This document shows positions 8,153 to 15,626 of a stretch of DNA of 44,856 nucleotides, piece by piece (position 1 is the stretch's first letter; each line of letters begins with the position of its first letter). This DNA comes from Lachnospiraceae bacterium (GTDB lineage Bacteria > Bacillota > Clostridia > Lachnospirales > Lachnospiraceae). Location: NCBI GenBank assembly GCA_022799755.1, contig JAAWOU010000026.1, forward strand, positions 1 to 44,856. The letters run 5' to 3'. The notes under the pieces are model-generated. The model had not been told where the DNA came from and did no database searches. It saw nothing but the letters and a program-made list of their open reading frames with translations. Position numbers and translations under genes: made by a program.

Positions 8153-9085
8153 GTGGAAAAGAAACTGTATTTTAGGGAGGACGGAAGCTTCCGGATTCTG
8201 CAGCTGACGGACATCCACTACACAGAGGATGATGAAAGAGATCATAAGACCGTGGCGCTGATGCGGGATTTGATCCGGCGGGAGAGACCGGATTTCATCG
8301 CCGTCACGGGAGACGCCGTTTACGGGGAGAAGAATCTGGAGTATCTGCCCCTGGCTTTAGCGCCTGTGACGGAATCGGGCATCCCCTGGACTTTCACGTT
8401 CGGAAACCACGACGTGGAGTTCGCAGGGAACAGGAAAGAGCTCTTTGCCGCTCTCAGGAAGCTTCCGGGGTGTATGGCGTATCATGACCCGGATTCCGTG
8501 GACGGCGTGGGCAATCATACCATCGGCATTGCGGACAAAGAGGGGAACGTGCGGTGGCTGATCTTCGGCATTGACTCCGGAGATTACAATCCGTTAAAGC
8601 AGGTGGGCGGTTACGGCTTTGTGACACAGAATCAGATCCGCTGGTACCAGGACCAGATCCGCAGACAGGAACAGCAGGGTGAGGATTTCGGCGTTTTCGT
8701 CTTTCAGCACATGGCTCTGCCGGAGTATGCGGAGGTGTTCCGCTATGAGACCTGCTACGGCATCCGGCGGGAGGGCTTCGGCTGCCCCAGGATCAACACG
8801 GGATTTTTCGCGGCCATGGTTCTGGCAGGGCATAACCCCAGCATGTTTGTGGGACATGACCATGTGAACGATTTCTATGGGAAGCTCTACGGCGTGACCT
8901 TAGGGTACGGCCGGGCTACCGGCTACGGTACCTATGGGGCACAGGACTTTGCCAGAGGAGGGCGGGTGTTCGTGCTGAACCGGGAGGACACGGCATCTTA
9001 CACTACCTATGTGAGCCTGGAGGGCGGTACTGTGGTGGACGATCCCTGGCGGTATGAACCGTTGGAAAAAAGGGCGGAAGGATAA
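8153..9085 (+). CDS. Calcineurin-like metallophosphoesterase
   Basis: A 310-residue cytoplasmic phosphoesterase with the dinuclear metal motifs in order: QLTDIHY (Asp, His), VTGDAVYGEKN (Asp), TFGNHDVEF (Asn-His), FQHMALPEY (His) and VGHDHVNDFYG (His-x-His). It resembles the purple-acid-phosphatase/Dcr2-like group. The start is taken as GTG 8153 because GGGAGG at 8138-8143 is correctly spaced from it, while ATG 8144 would abut the ribosome binding site. It lies upstream of the importer operon on the same strand, with a separate promoter in between, so a role in handling phosphorylated substrates is only a suggestion. Confidence 0.85.
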   Translation: MEKKLYFREDGSFRILQLTDIHYTEDDERDHKTVALMRDLIRRERPDFIAVTGDAVYGEKNLEYLPLALAPVTESGIPWTFTFGNHDVEFAGNRKELFAALRKLPGCMAYHDPDSVDGVGNHTIGIADKEGNVRWLIFGIDSGDYNPLKQVGGYGFVTQNQIRWYQDQIRRQEQQGEDFGVFVFQHMALPEYAEVFRYETCYGIRREGFGCPRINTGFFAAMVLAGHNPSMFVGHDHVNDFYGKLYGVTLGYGRATGYGTYGAQDFARGGRVFVLNREDTASYTTYVSLEGGTVVDDPWRYEPLEKRAEG

Positions 9086-9132
9086 GAAACTATCAGATTA
9101 TCGATAGGGCAGCGTAGAATTTTACAGAGAAT

Positions 9133-9178
9133 AATGGAAAATAGTCCATTGTTTCAGAAGACGGCATTTTTATATAAT
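9133..9178 (+). promoter_or_regulatory. Promoter and candidate operator of the first ABC importer operon
   Basis: TTGTTT (9149-9154) and TATAAT (9173-9178) are spaced 18 bases apart, 35 bases before the start codon. The -35 box overlaps a short inverted repeat AATGGA (9133-9138)/TCCATT (9145-9150), a plausible binding half-site pair for the nearby AraC-type response regulator. Confidence 0.55.
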
Positions 9179-9213
9179 AATTGCATTAGAGGTAAGGAAG
9201 AGGAGGGTCTTAC

Positions 9214-10146
9214 ATGAAAAGCATGGTAAAGGTTCAAAAAGTGCCCATCGGAAAGAGGCTCATCAAGTTTTGGCCGCTGTATGTCATGTTACTGCCATGT
9301 ATCATCTATTACATCTTAATTAAGTATGTGCCCATGGCAGGACTTTTGCTGGCGTTTAAGGATTACTCCTACAAAAAGGGGATTTTCGGAAGTCCCTGGG
9401 TGGGCTGGCGTTATTTTGAGACCTTTTTCACCAGTTATGACTGTATGCGTCTGATTAAGAACACACTGGTGGTAGGACTGATCAAATGTATCCTGGAATT
9501 CCCCTTTGCCATCATTCTGGCATTGATGCTGAATGAAGTGCGGAACATGAAATTTAAGAAGGTGACCCAGACCATTACATACCTTCCCCATTTCCTGTCC
9601 ACGGTTATCATCATCACCATGCTGCAGAGGATCCTGGCGCCTGGGGACGGCGTTCTGAACCAGATCATCGCTCAGATGGGCGGAAGCGGAGACACGTTTT
9701 TCCTGATGGAAAGCAAGTATTTTTATCAGATTCTGTTCTCCATGGATCTGTGGCGCAACATCGGATGGGACTCCATCATCTATCTGGCGGCCATCGCAGG
9801 GGTGGACAGCTCGCTTTACGAGGCAGCGGAGATGGACGGCTGCGGCAAGCTAAAGCGCATGTGGCACATTACCCTGCCGGGCATCCGGGGAACCATCGGC
9901 CTGCTGTTCATCATGGGCATCGGCGGCCTGCTCTCATCTGGCTTTGAACAGATCTACCTGCTGCGCACGCCGGGCAATATGGATCTGGCGGATACCCTGG
10001 ACGTATATGTGGTTCGAATCGGTCTGCTGGGCGGACAGTTCGGATACGCTACGGCCATCGGCCTGATACAGGGAATCGTAGGATTGATTATGGTGGTCAC
10101 GGCCAACAAGATATGCAAGAAGATTACGGAGGTCAGCCTCTGGTAA
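9214..10146 (+). CDS. ABC sugar transporter permease, LplB type
   Basis: Inner-membrane permease subunit of 310 residues with about six transmembrane helices. The N-terminal pattern WPLYVMLLPCIIYYILIKYVP and GLLLAFKDY is diagnostic for the LplB/YteP group of oligosaccharide importers. The EAA loop that contacts the ATPase is LYEAAEMDGCGKLKRMWHI followed by TLPGI. A GAGGAGGG ribosome binding site precedes the ATG. It is the first gene of a permease, binding protein, permease set. No ATPase gene is present in the window; family members commonly borrow a shared MsmX-like ATPase. Confidence 0.92.
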   Translation: MKSMVKVQKVPIGKRLIKFWPLYVMLLPCIIYYILIKYVPMAGLLLAFKDYSYKKGIFGSPWVGWRYFETFFTSYDCMRLIKNTLVVGLIKCILEFPFAIILALMLNEVRNMKFKKVTQTITYLPHFLSTVIIITMLQRILAPGDGVLNQIIAQMGGSGDTFFLMESKYFYQILFSMDLWRNIGWDSIIYLAAIAGVDSSLYEAAEMDGCGKLKRMWHITLPGIRGTIGLLFIMGIGGLLSSGFEQIYLLRTPGNMDLADTLDVYVVRIGLLGGQFGYATAIGLIQGIVGLIMVVTANKICKKITEVSLW

Positions 10147-10225
10147 AAAAGAGGAGCGTTTTTCTGGAAGAGAACCTTCTGACATAAGTCTTTATCATAG
10201 AAGGAAAATTAAAGGAGGAAAGAGG

Positions 10226-12064
10226 ATGAAAAAGCAATTTTTAAAACGTGTGTTGTCTACGCTGCTGGTAGGAACCATGGTTGCAGGTCTGCTTGCAGGC
10301 TGCGGCAATGAGGATAAGCCCTCGGAGAACAGCACACAGCAGTCTGAGCCCGACAAGGAATCGGAAGCACCCGATCCGGGAGAGGACAATCAGGAAGCGG
10401 ACAATCAGGGAGGCGATGAGGGACAGGGTGACGAGTGGATCGCAGACAGGGAGATCGTTGTACAGATCTTTGTAAGCGATGCCGGCAATGCGCTTCCGGA
10501 GGATCAGGAGAATACACCTATTTTCCAGGAGATCAAAAAGCGTACTGGCATTTCCCTGAAACTGCAGTACACACCCGGTCAGAACGGCAGCCTGGATGCG
10601 CTGACCACCCAGCTGAACGCAGGGCTTGACGACAGCGTGGACGCCATGATCTGCTATCTGAACAATTCCACCAGGCCGGAGTTCCCGGTTCTGCTGAAAG
10701 CGGCAAAGACGGATGAAATGTTTGCGGACGTGTCCGAGTACATGAAGAATTCGAAAGTATATTCCAAGTATTATGAAGATGGATATCTTCCCAAGGACTC
10801 TTATAAGAACATCGTGTTCCGTGAGGATCTGGACGGCGTGTACCTGCTTCACCTGAACGTGAATGAGGTGGATAGGTCCATGGTTTACGATCCCAATGAA
10901 GAGTATCTGGGCGGACCCTATATCCAGAAGAGAATTGTGGACGAACTCCAGATTGATCCCAAGAGCATCAGGACTCCCGAGGAATTCTATGATCTGCTGG
11001 TAAAGATCAAGGAGCATGGCTTTAAGGATGACAACGGACAGGACATTATACCCTTGGGACCCAAATTCTGGGGCGGCTCCTTTGACGCGCTGGACTGGGA
11101 TATGAGAGGCCTGCGCTGGGGTATCAGCGATGGCTACAACATGGATAAGGACGGCAAGATCTATCATGAGGCCGAGACGGATTATATCTATGATCTGATC
11201 AATTATGTGCGTAAGCTCATGGCCGAAGGCCTGATGGACAGAGAGTATTTCGATAAGTCCGAAGAGAGAGCCGGAGAAGGCGCCTGGAGCAAGAGCTATG
11301 GTATCATCGGCGACGTTCACAACTATGTGGACATCATCTACTCTTCCGAGGACTGGGTACCTTTAGGGCCTTTGAATGACATTGAGGGCGACAACAAGAT
11401 GGTTACCACCGGAAAGACCGGTTCCTGCTGTCTGGCAATTATGGAGCAGGCCGAGAATCCGGAAGAAGTTTTCCGTTTCTTTGACTGGCTCTGCACCTAT
11501 GAGGGACAGCTTCTGTGCCAGTACGGTATTGAAGGCCTTTCCTACACCATGGTGGACGGACAGCCCCGTGTGACCGACGAGGTAAAGGCGAAGCTGAACG
11601 AAGGCGATGAAGAGTGGCTTGTAAATAATGTAGGCGCAGCTTTCGGCGGAAGCGGAGCATACTTCTTTGAGTGCATACTGACCAACAAGAACAATATCGA
11701 TAACTTCGGCGAGTCCCGTCCCGGCGCATCAGGCGGCGACGACACTGAGAATATCTTTGCCAGAAGCGTTCAGATTGCCAAGGACTATCCCAGAGAGTAT
11801 AAGCTGAAGGAAGGCATGAAAGCCACTGCTTATCTGACAACCTTGGACGAGGCCGCGCAAGCGCCGTTGAAAGAAGCCCACGATGCATGGAAAGAAGTGC
11901 TGCAGCAGGCGATCCATGCGGATGAGGGCGAGGTTGAGAGCATCATCAATGCTTACCGCGACAGACTGCAGCGCGCAGGGGTTGAAGAGTTCAAGGCGAA
12001 GCTGATGGAGATCTATAACGAAGATCCCACATCCATTATGTTCTATGGCACAATGCCGGAGTAA
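10226..12064 (+). CDS. Extracellular solute-binding lipoprotein of ABC sugar importer
   Basis: A 612-residue lipoprotein. A Lys/Arg-rich start, hydrophobic core and lipobox LLAGC give lipidated Cys26, followed by an acidic, Ser/Gln/Gly-rich tether (about 27-70) and a large bilobal binding domain of the LplA/YtcQ type. It should capture an oligosaccharide outside the membrane and deliver it to the two flanking permeases. A strong AAAGGAGGAAAGAGG precedes the ATG. The length above 550 residues is usual for this group, which binds larger glycans than typical ~430-residue sugar-binding proteins. Confidence 0.92.
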   Translation: MKKQFLKRVLSTLLVGTMVAGLLAGCGNEDKPSENSTQQSEPDKESEAPDPGEDNQEADNQGGDEGQGDEWIADREIVVQIFVSDAGNALPEDQENTPIFQEIKKRTGISLKLQYTPGQNGSLDALTTQLNAGLDDSVDAMICYLNNSTRPEFPVLLKAAKTDEMFADVSEYMKNSKVYSKYYEDGYLPKDSYKNIVFREDLDGVYLLHLNVNEVDRSMVYDPNEEYLGGPYIQKRIVDELQIDPKSIRTPEEFYDLLVKIKEHGFKDDNGQDIIPLGPKFWGGSFDALDWDMRGLRWGISDGYNMDKDGKIYHEAETDYIYDLINYVRKLMAEGLMDREYFDKSEERAGEGAWSKSYGIIGDVHNYVDIIYSSEDWVPLGPLNDIEGDNKMVTTGKTGSCCLAIMEQAENPEEVFRFFDWLCTYEGQLLCQYGIEGLSYTMVDGQPRVTDEVKAKLNEGDEEWLVNNVGAAFGGSGAYFFECILTNKNNIDNFGESRPGASGGDDTENIFARSVQIAKDYPREYKLKEGMKATAYLTTLDEAAQAPLKEAHDAWKEVLQQAIHADEGEVESIINAYRDRLQRAGVEEFKAKLMEIYNEDPTSIMFYGTMPE

Positions 12065-12132
12065 CAAAGCGCTACAACGAAGATTCTACAGCAATTTTAT
12101 TCTATAATTAATGAACATGCGGGGAGGACGCT

Positions 12133-13050
12133 ATGAGTAAAATGCAGCATTTACAAAAGGGAACAAAAGTAAAGAGGAGCCCTGGCGAGAGGATAATACA
12201 AGTCATCATTTATCTGGTTCTGATTGCAATCTGTTTGCTCATTGTCCTCCCCTGCCTGAATGTGCTGGCGTTGGCTTTCAACGACGGCAAGGACGCAGCC
12301 AGAGGCGGAGTTTACTTCTGGCCCAGGACATTTACGCTGGAAAACTTCCAGGAGGTATTTAAGAATAAAGGAATCATACGGGGGTATGGCATCACCATAG
12401 CCAGAACCGTGATCGGAACTTTCCTCAGTCTGCTGCTGCTTTCCCTTGCGGCCTTTGCGCTGAAAGAGAAAGAGCTTCCGGGAAGAACCTTTATCAACTT
12501 TATGATTACCTTTACCATGCTTTTTGGAGGCGGCACCGTACCTACCTACATTCAGTACAGAAAGCTGGGTCTGCTGAACAACTTCTGGGTGTATGTCATA
12601 CCGGGCCTGTTCAGCGTGACTTATCTGATGATGATGCGGACATTCTTTGAGGGGATTCCGGACAGCCTGGAGGAATCGGCCAAGCTGGACGGATGCGGAT
12701 ACTTTGGGATCTATGCAAAGATTATGATGCCCTTAAGTAAGCCGGTTATCGCCGTGGTGGGACTGTATACGGCGGTAGGTCACTGGAATGACTGGTTCTC
12801 AGGAGCTTTCTACATGATGGATACCAAGAAGTGGCCCGTACAGACGGTGCTGCAGCAGATGCTGAACAAAGCTATGAGCCAGCAGCAGATCACCAGCGTG
12901 GCTCAGGCCATCGCCAGCGCCGGAGGCGTGACCTCCAATGCCCTGAAGATGGCAGCGGTGGTGGTCACCACGGTTCCCATCCTGTGCGTATATCCTTTTA
13001 TCCAGAAGTACTTCGCGCAGGGTACCATGATCGGAGCCGTAAAGGGCTAA
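12133..13050 (+). CDS. ABC sugar transporter permease, YtcP/LplC type
   Basis: Second permease, 305 residues, about six transmembrane helices. Family features are the periplasmic NVLALAFNDG stretch, FTMLFGGGTVPTYIQYRKLG, the EAA loop EESAKLDGCGYFGIYAKIMM then PLSKPVIAVVGLY, and the C-terminal PFIQKYFAQGTMIGAVKG, a signature ending for YtcP-like proteins. GGGGAGGA precedes the ATG. It follows the binding protein by 68 bases and is followed by a strong terminator. Confidence 0.92.
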   Translation: MSKMQHLQKGTKVKRSPGERIIQVIIYLVLIAICLLIVLPCLNVLALAFNDGKDAARGGVYFWPRTFTLENFQEVFKNKGIIRGYGITIARTVIGTFLSLLLLSLAAFALKEKELPGRTFINFMITFTMLFGGGTVPTYIQYRKLGLLNNFWVYVIPGLFSVTYLMMMRTFFEGIPDSLEESAKLDGCGYFGIYAKIMMPLSKPVIAVVGLYTAVGHWNDWFSGAFYMMDTKKWPVQTVLQQMLNKAMSQQQITSVAQAIASAGGVTSNALKMAAVVVTTVPILCVYPFIQKYFAQGTMIGAVKG

Positions 13051-13086
13051 ACGGAAAGTTCCAGGGCGTAAAAACGGATTGATTTT

Positions 13087-13144
13087 AACCGCCGCACAAA
13101 AGCCGGATGTGTTTGAAGAATAAGGCTTTGTGCGGCGGTTTTTC
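13087..13144 (+). terminator. Strong intrinsic terminator after the first importer
   Basis: AACCGCCGCACAAA (13087-13100) pairs with TTTGTGCGGCGGTT (13127-13140), extended by AGCC/GGCT, and the descending arm runs into TTTTT. It separates the importer genes from the catabolic genes that follow and may be partial, setting the ratio of the two halves. Confidence 0.85.
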
Positions 13145-13180
13145 TGTGAAAGCGGGCCCTGCCAGGGAGAGCTTTCACAG
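13144..13180 (+). promoter_or_regulatory. Second hairpin in the leader of the catabolic genes
   Basis: A perfect 10-base inverted repeat CTGTGAAAGC/GCTTTCACAG encloses a nested CCCT/AGGG hairpin. There is no T-run, so it is not a simple terminator. It lies 44 bases before the PfkB start, directly behind the terminator, and may be an RNA stabiliser, processing site or operator. Confidence 0.45.
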
Positions 13181-13224
13181 TCAAAAAGCCGGGTAAGATT
13201 TTGTAAAAAAGAAAGGACGAGAGG

Positions 13225-14154
13225 ATGAAAAAGTGGGATGTTTTTGTCTTTGGCGATATCAATATTGACCTGCTGGTGCCGAATGTAAGCAGTCTGCCGG
13301 CGCCCGGGGAGGAGTGGGAGGTGCCCGTGATGGAGACCATGCCGGGCGGAGGTGCGGCGCTTTTTGCGCTGGGGCTTGCAAAGCTTGGGCTGAAGCCGGT
13401 ATTTCTGGGAGCTGTGGGAGACGATTTTTACGGCAGCTATCTGAGAGACTGTATGGAGAGGACAGGGGTGGACGGCGCTCTCTTAGAGACCCTGGCCGGT
13501 GAGCAGACTGGAATCTCCATCAGCTTCACGGATCAGCAGGACAGATGTTTTCTCACGTTCCGGGGCGGCTGCGGGACGCCGGATATCCGGAGGATATCCA
13601 TGGAACAGGTATCCCAGGCCAGACACATTCACCTCACCGGTTACGCGGAGGCCGTGAACCATGAGGCATATCTGTCCTTTCTCAAGGCCCTGCGCCGGGA
13701 CACGGACGTGACGGTATCCTTTGACGTGGGCTGGGACAGCACCGGTGAGTGGAGCAGGCGGATCTACGAGCTGTTCCCCTATCTGGACGTGCTGCTGATG
13801 AATGAGACGGAATGCCTTCACTACAGCGGAAAGTCCACCGCCAGAGAGGCTGCGCTGGATTTTGCGTCCCGGGGCTGTATGACGGTGATCAAGCTGGGTA
13901 AAAAGGGATCCCTTTGTTGTAAAGACGGCCGGATTTACACAAGGGACGGCTTCCCGGTCTCCGTGGTGGACACCACGGGGGCGGGAGACTCCTTTAACGC
14001 CGGACTCGTGTACGGCTTTTTAAAGGGGGAGGATCCGGAGACGGCTCTGGGCCTGGGAAACGGCTGCGGCGCCCTTTCCTGCACCGGAATGGGGGGAAAT
14101 GCCATGTTCCCCACATGGGAGCGGCTGCAGGATTTTCTGAGAGAACAGGGATAA
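13225..14154 (+). CDS. PfkB-family carbohydrate kinase
   Basis: A 309-residue cytoplasmic sugar or nucleoside kinase of the ribokinase fold. The N-terminal strand is FVFGDINIDLLVP, the sugar-binding di-Gly region is MPGGGAALFALGLAKLG, and the C-terminal PfkB signature is VDTTGAGDSFNAGLVYGFL with catalytic-base Asp255. AAAGGACGAGAGG precedes the ATG. It leads the catabolic gene set, so it probably phosphorylates the monosaccharide released by the GH4 or GH38 enzymes; specificity cannot be read from the sequence. Confidence 0.88.
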   Translation: MKKWDVFVFGDINIDLLVPNVSSLPAPGEEWEVPVMETMPGGGAALFALGLAKLGLKPVFLGAVGDDFYGSYLRDCMERTGVDGALLETLAGEQTGISISFTDQQDRCFLTFRGGCGTPDIRRISMEQVSQARHIHLTGYAEAVNHEAYLSFLKALRRDTDVTVSFDVGWDSTGEWSRRIYELFPYLDVLLMNETECLHYSGKSTAREAALDFASRGCMTVIKLGKKGSLCCKDGRIYTRDGFPVSVVDTTGAGDSFNAGLVYGFLKGEDPETALGLGNGCGALSCTGMGGNAMFPTWERLQDFLREQG

Positions 14155-14220
14155 ATACAGGAATCTATTGTCAGGAATATTGATTGATATGCGCACCGAA
14201 ACGCGCAAGGGGGTATAAGA

Positions 14221-15582
14221 ATGAAGATAGCGGTAATCGGAGGAGCCGGCGTCAGAACGGTGATCTTTATCAACGGACTGTTAAAGCGCTGCCGTAAACT
14301 GAATATCGATGAGGTGGTATTGTACGATATTGACAGAGAGAAGCTGCAGGTCATTGAGAAGCTCTGCGCCCATGTGGTGAGCCGGGCAGGGGGAAGCCTG
14401 CGGGTATATGCGGCCAGGGATGCCAGGGAGGCTGTGACAGGGGCGGACTATGTGGTGACGACCCTGCGCGTGGGAGGAGACCATTCGCGCACCATGGACG
14501 AGGAGATCGCCCTGGGCTGCGGTGTCATCGGCCAGGAGACCACGGGTGTGGGCGGGTTTTCCATGGCGGCACGGACGATTCCCGTGCTGCTTGAGTACTG
14601 CCAGCTGATTAAAAGCTGCGCGCCCAATGCCTGGATTTTTAACTTTACCAATCCCTCCGGACTGGTGACCCAGGCCCTTAAGAGCGCTGGGTATGACAGG
14701 GTGATCGGGATCTGCGACGCTCCCAGCAGCACCAAATTCCGGATGGCAGAGTATCTCCATGTGTCTGAGGAGGAGCTCTATGTGGAATTCTTCGGCCTGA
14801 ATCATCTTTCCTGGATTCGGAGTGTGAAATTGTCCGGGAGAGAGATTCTGGGAGAGCTGCTGGAGGATTCCGACTTCCTGAGAGGGGTGGAGGAATTCGA
14901 GAGATTCGACCCGGAGGTGATGCGGCTCACGGGCCTTTTGCCCAACGAGTATCTCTACTATTATTACCACAGGGAGAAAGCGCTGGAGAATATCCAAAAG
15001 GCAGGCGCCGCCAGAGGGCGCAATATTGAACAGATCAACCGCAGAATGTTCGAGGAGTTGCGGACAATGGATCTGGACAAGGATCCGGAGGACGCGCTGC
15101 AGACTTTCCTCTATTATATGCAGCTGCGGGAAAACTCCTATATGGCTGTGGAGACCGGTGGAGAGGGACGTCCTGTTCTGGAGCGAGGGGAGCTTCCCAT
15201 CCCGGAGGGAATCGGCTATGCGGGAGTGATGCTGGACTGCATTGAGGGAATGCAGTCGGAGGAGGGCAGGTATCTGGTGCTGTCCGTGGAGAATCAGGGA
15301 GCTCTGCCGGAGCTGAAACCGGAGGACGTGGTGGAGATGACCTGTCTGGTCTCCAAGGAGGGCATCCGGCCCGTAGCGGTGGAGAATCCGCCCCGGGACT
15401 GCATGCTTTTGATCCACAGTATCAAGCACTATGAGAGACAGGCAGTGAAAGCCATCATGGAGAGATCTTCCGCGGAGGCCGTCAGGGCATTGATGCTCCA
15501 TCCGCTGATCAATTCCTACTCTCTGGCCAAGAAGCTGGTGAAAGAATACGGGGAAGTCTATGAGGGCATGTTCCGGAAGTGA
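14221..15582 (+). CDS. Glycoside hydrolase family 4 (NAD/metal-dependent glycosidase)
   Basis: A 453-residue cytoplasmic GH4 enzyme, which cleaves glycosides by an NAD-dependent redox-elimination mechanism needing a divalent metal. Visible are the Rossmann start MKIAVIGGAGVRTV, VVTTLRVGG, IGQETTGVGGFSMAARTIP, WIFNFTNPSGLVTQAL, and the metal-ligand pair Cys165 (GICDAPSS) and His195 (FFGLNHLSW). In family knowledge the four residues beginning at the Cys track specificity: CHSV and CHEV for unphosphorylated alpha-glycosides, CDMP and CNVP for 6-phospho-glycosides. Here it is CDAP, nearest the phospho-specific classes but not identical, and no PTS gene is nearby. A GGGGG stretch precedes the ATG. 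Confidence 0.88.
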   Translation: MKIAVIGGAGVRTVIFINGLLKRCRKLNIDEVVLYDIDREKLQVIEKLCAHVVSRAGGSLRVYAARDAREAVTGADYVVTTLRVGGDHSRTMDEEIALGCGVIGQETTGVGGFSMAARTIPVLLEYCQLIKSCAPNAWIFNFTNPSGLVTQALKSAGYDRVIGICDAPSSTKFRMAEYLHVSEEELYVEFFGLNHLSWIRSVKLSGREILGELLEDSDFLRGVEEFERFDPEVMRLTGLLPNEYLYYYYHREKALENIQKAGAARGRNIEQINRRMFEELRTMDLDKDPEDALQTFLYYMQLRENSYMAVETGGEGRPVLERGELPIPEGIGYAGVMLDCIEGMQSEEGRYLVLSVENQGALPELKPEDVVEMTCLVSKEGIRPVAVENPPRDCMLLIHSIKHYERQAVKAIMERSSAEAVRALMLHPLINSYSLAKKLVKEYGEVYEGMFRK

Positions 15583-15626
15583 CCCGGACAGTCAATGCAT
15601 AAGAGCTTGTAAGGAGGAAATTACAG

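Noticed and set aside
14281..15501. Open frame of about 400 codons antisense to the GH4 gene
   Set aside because: No motifs, His/Leu-rich antisense composition, and the GH4 frame is unambiguous.
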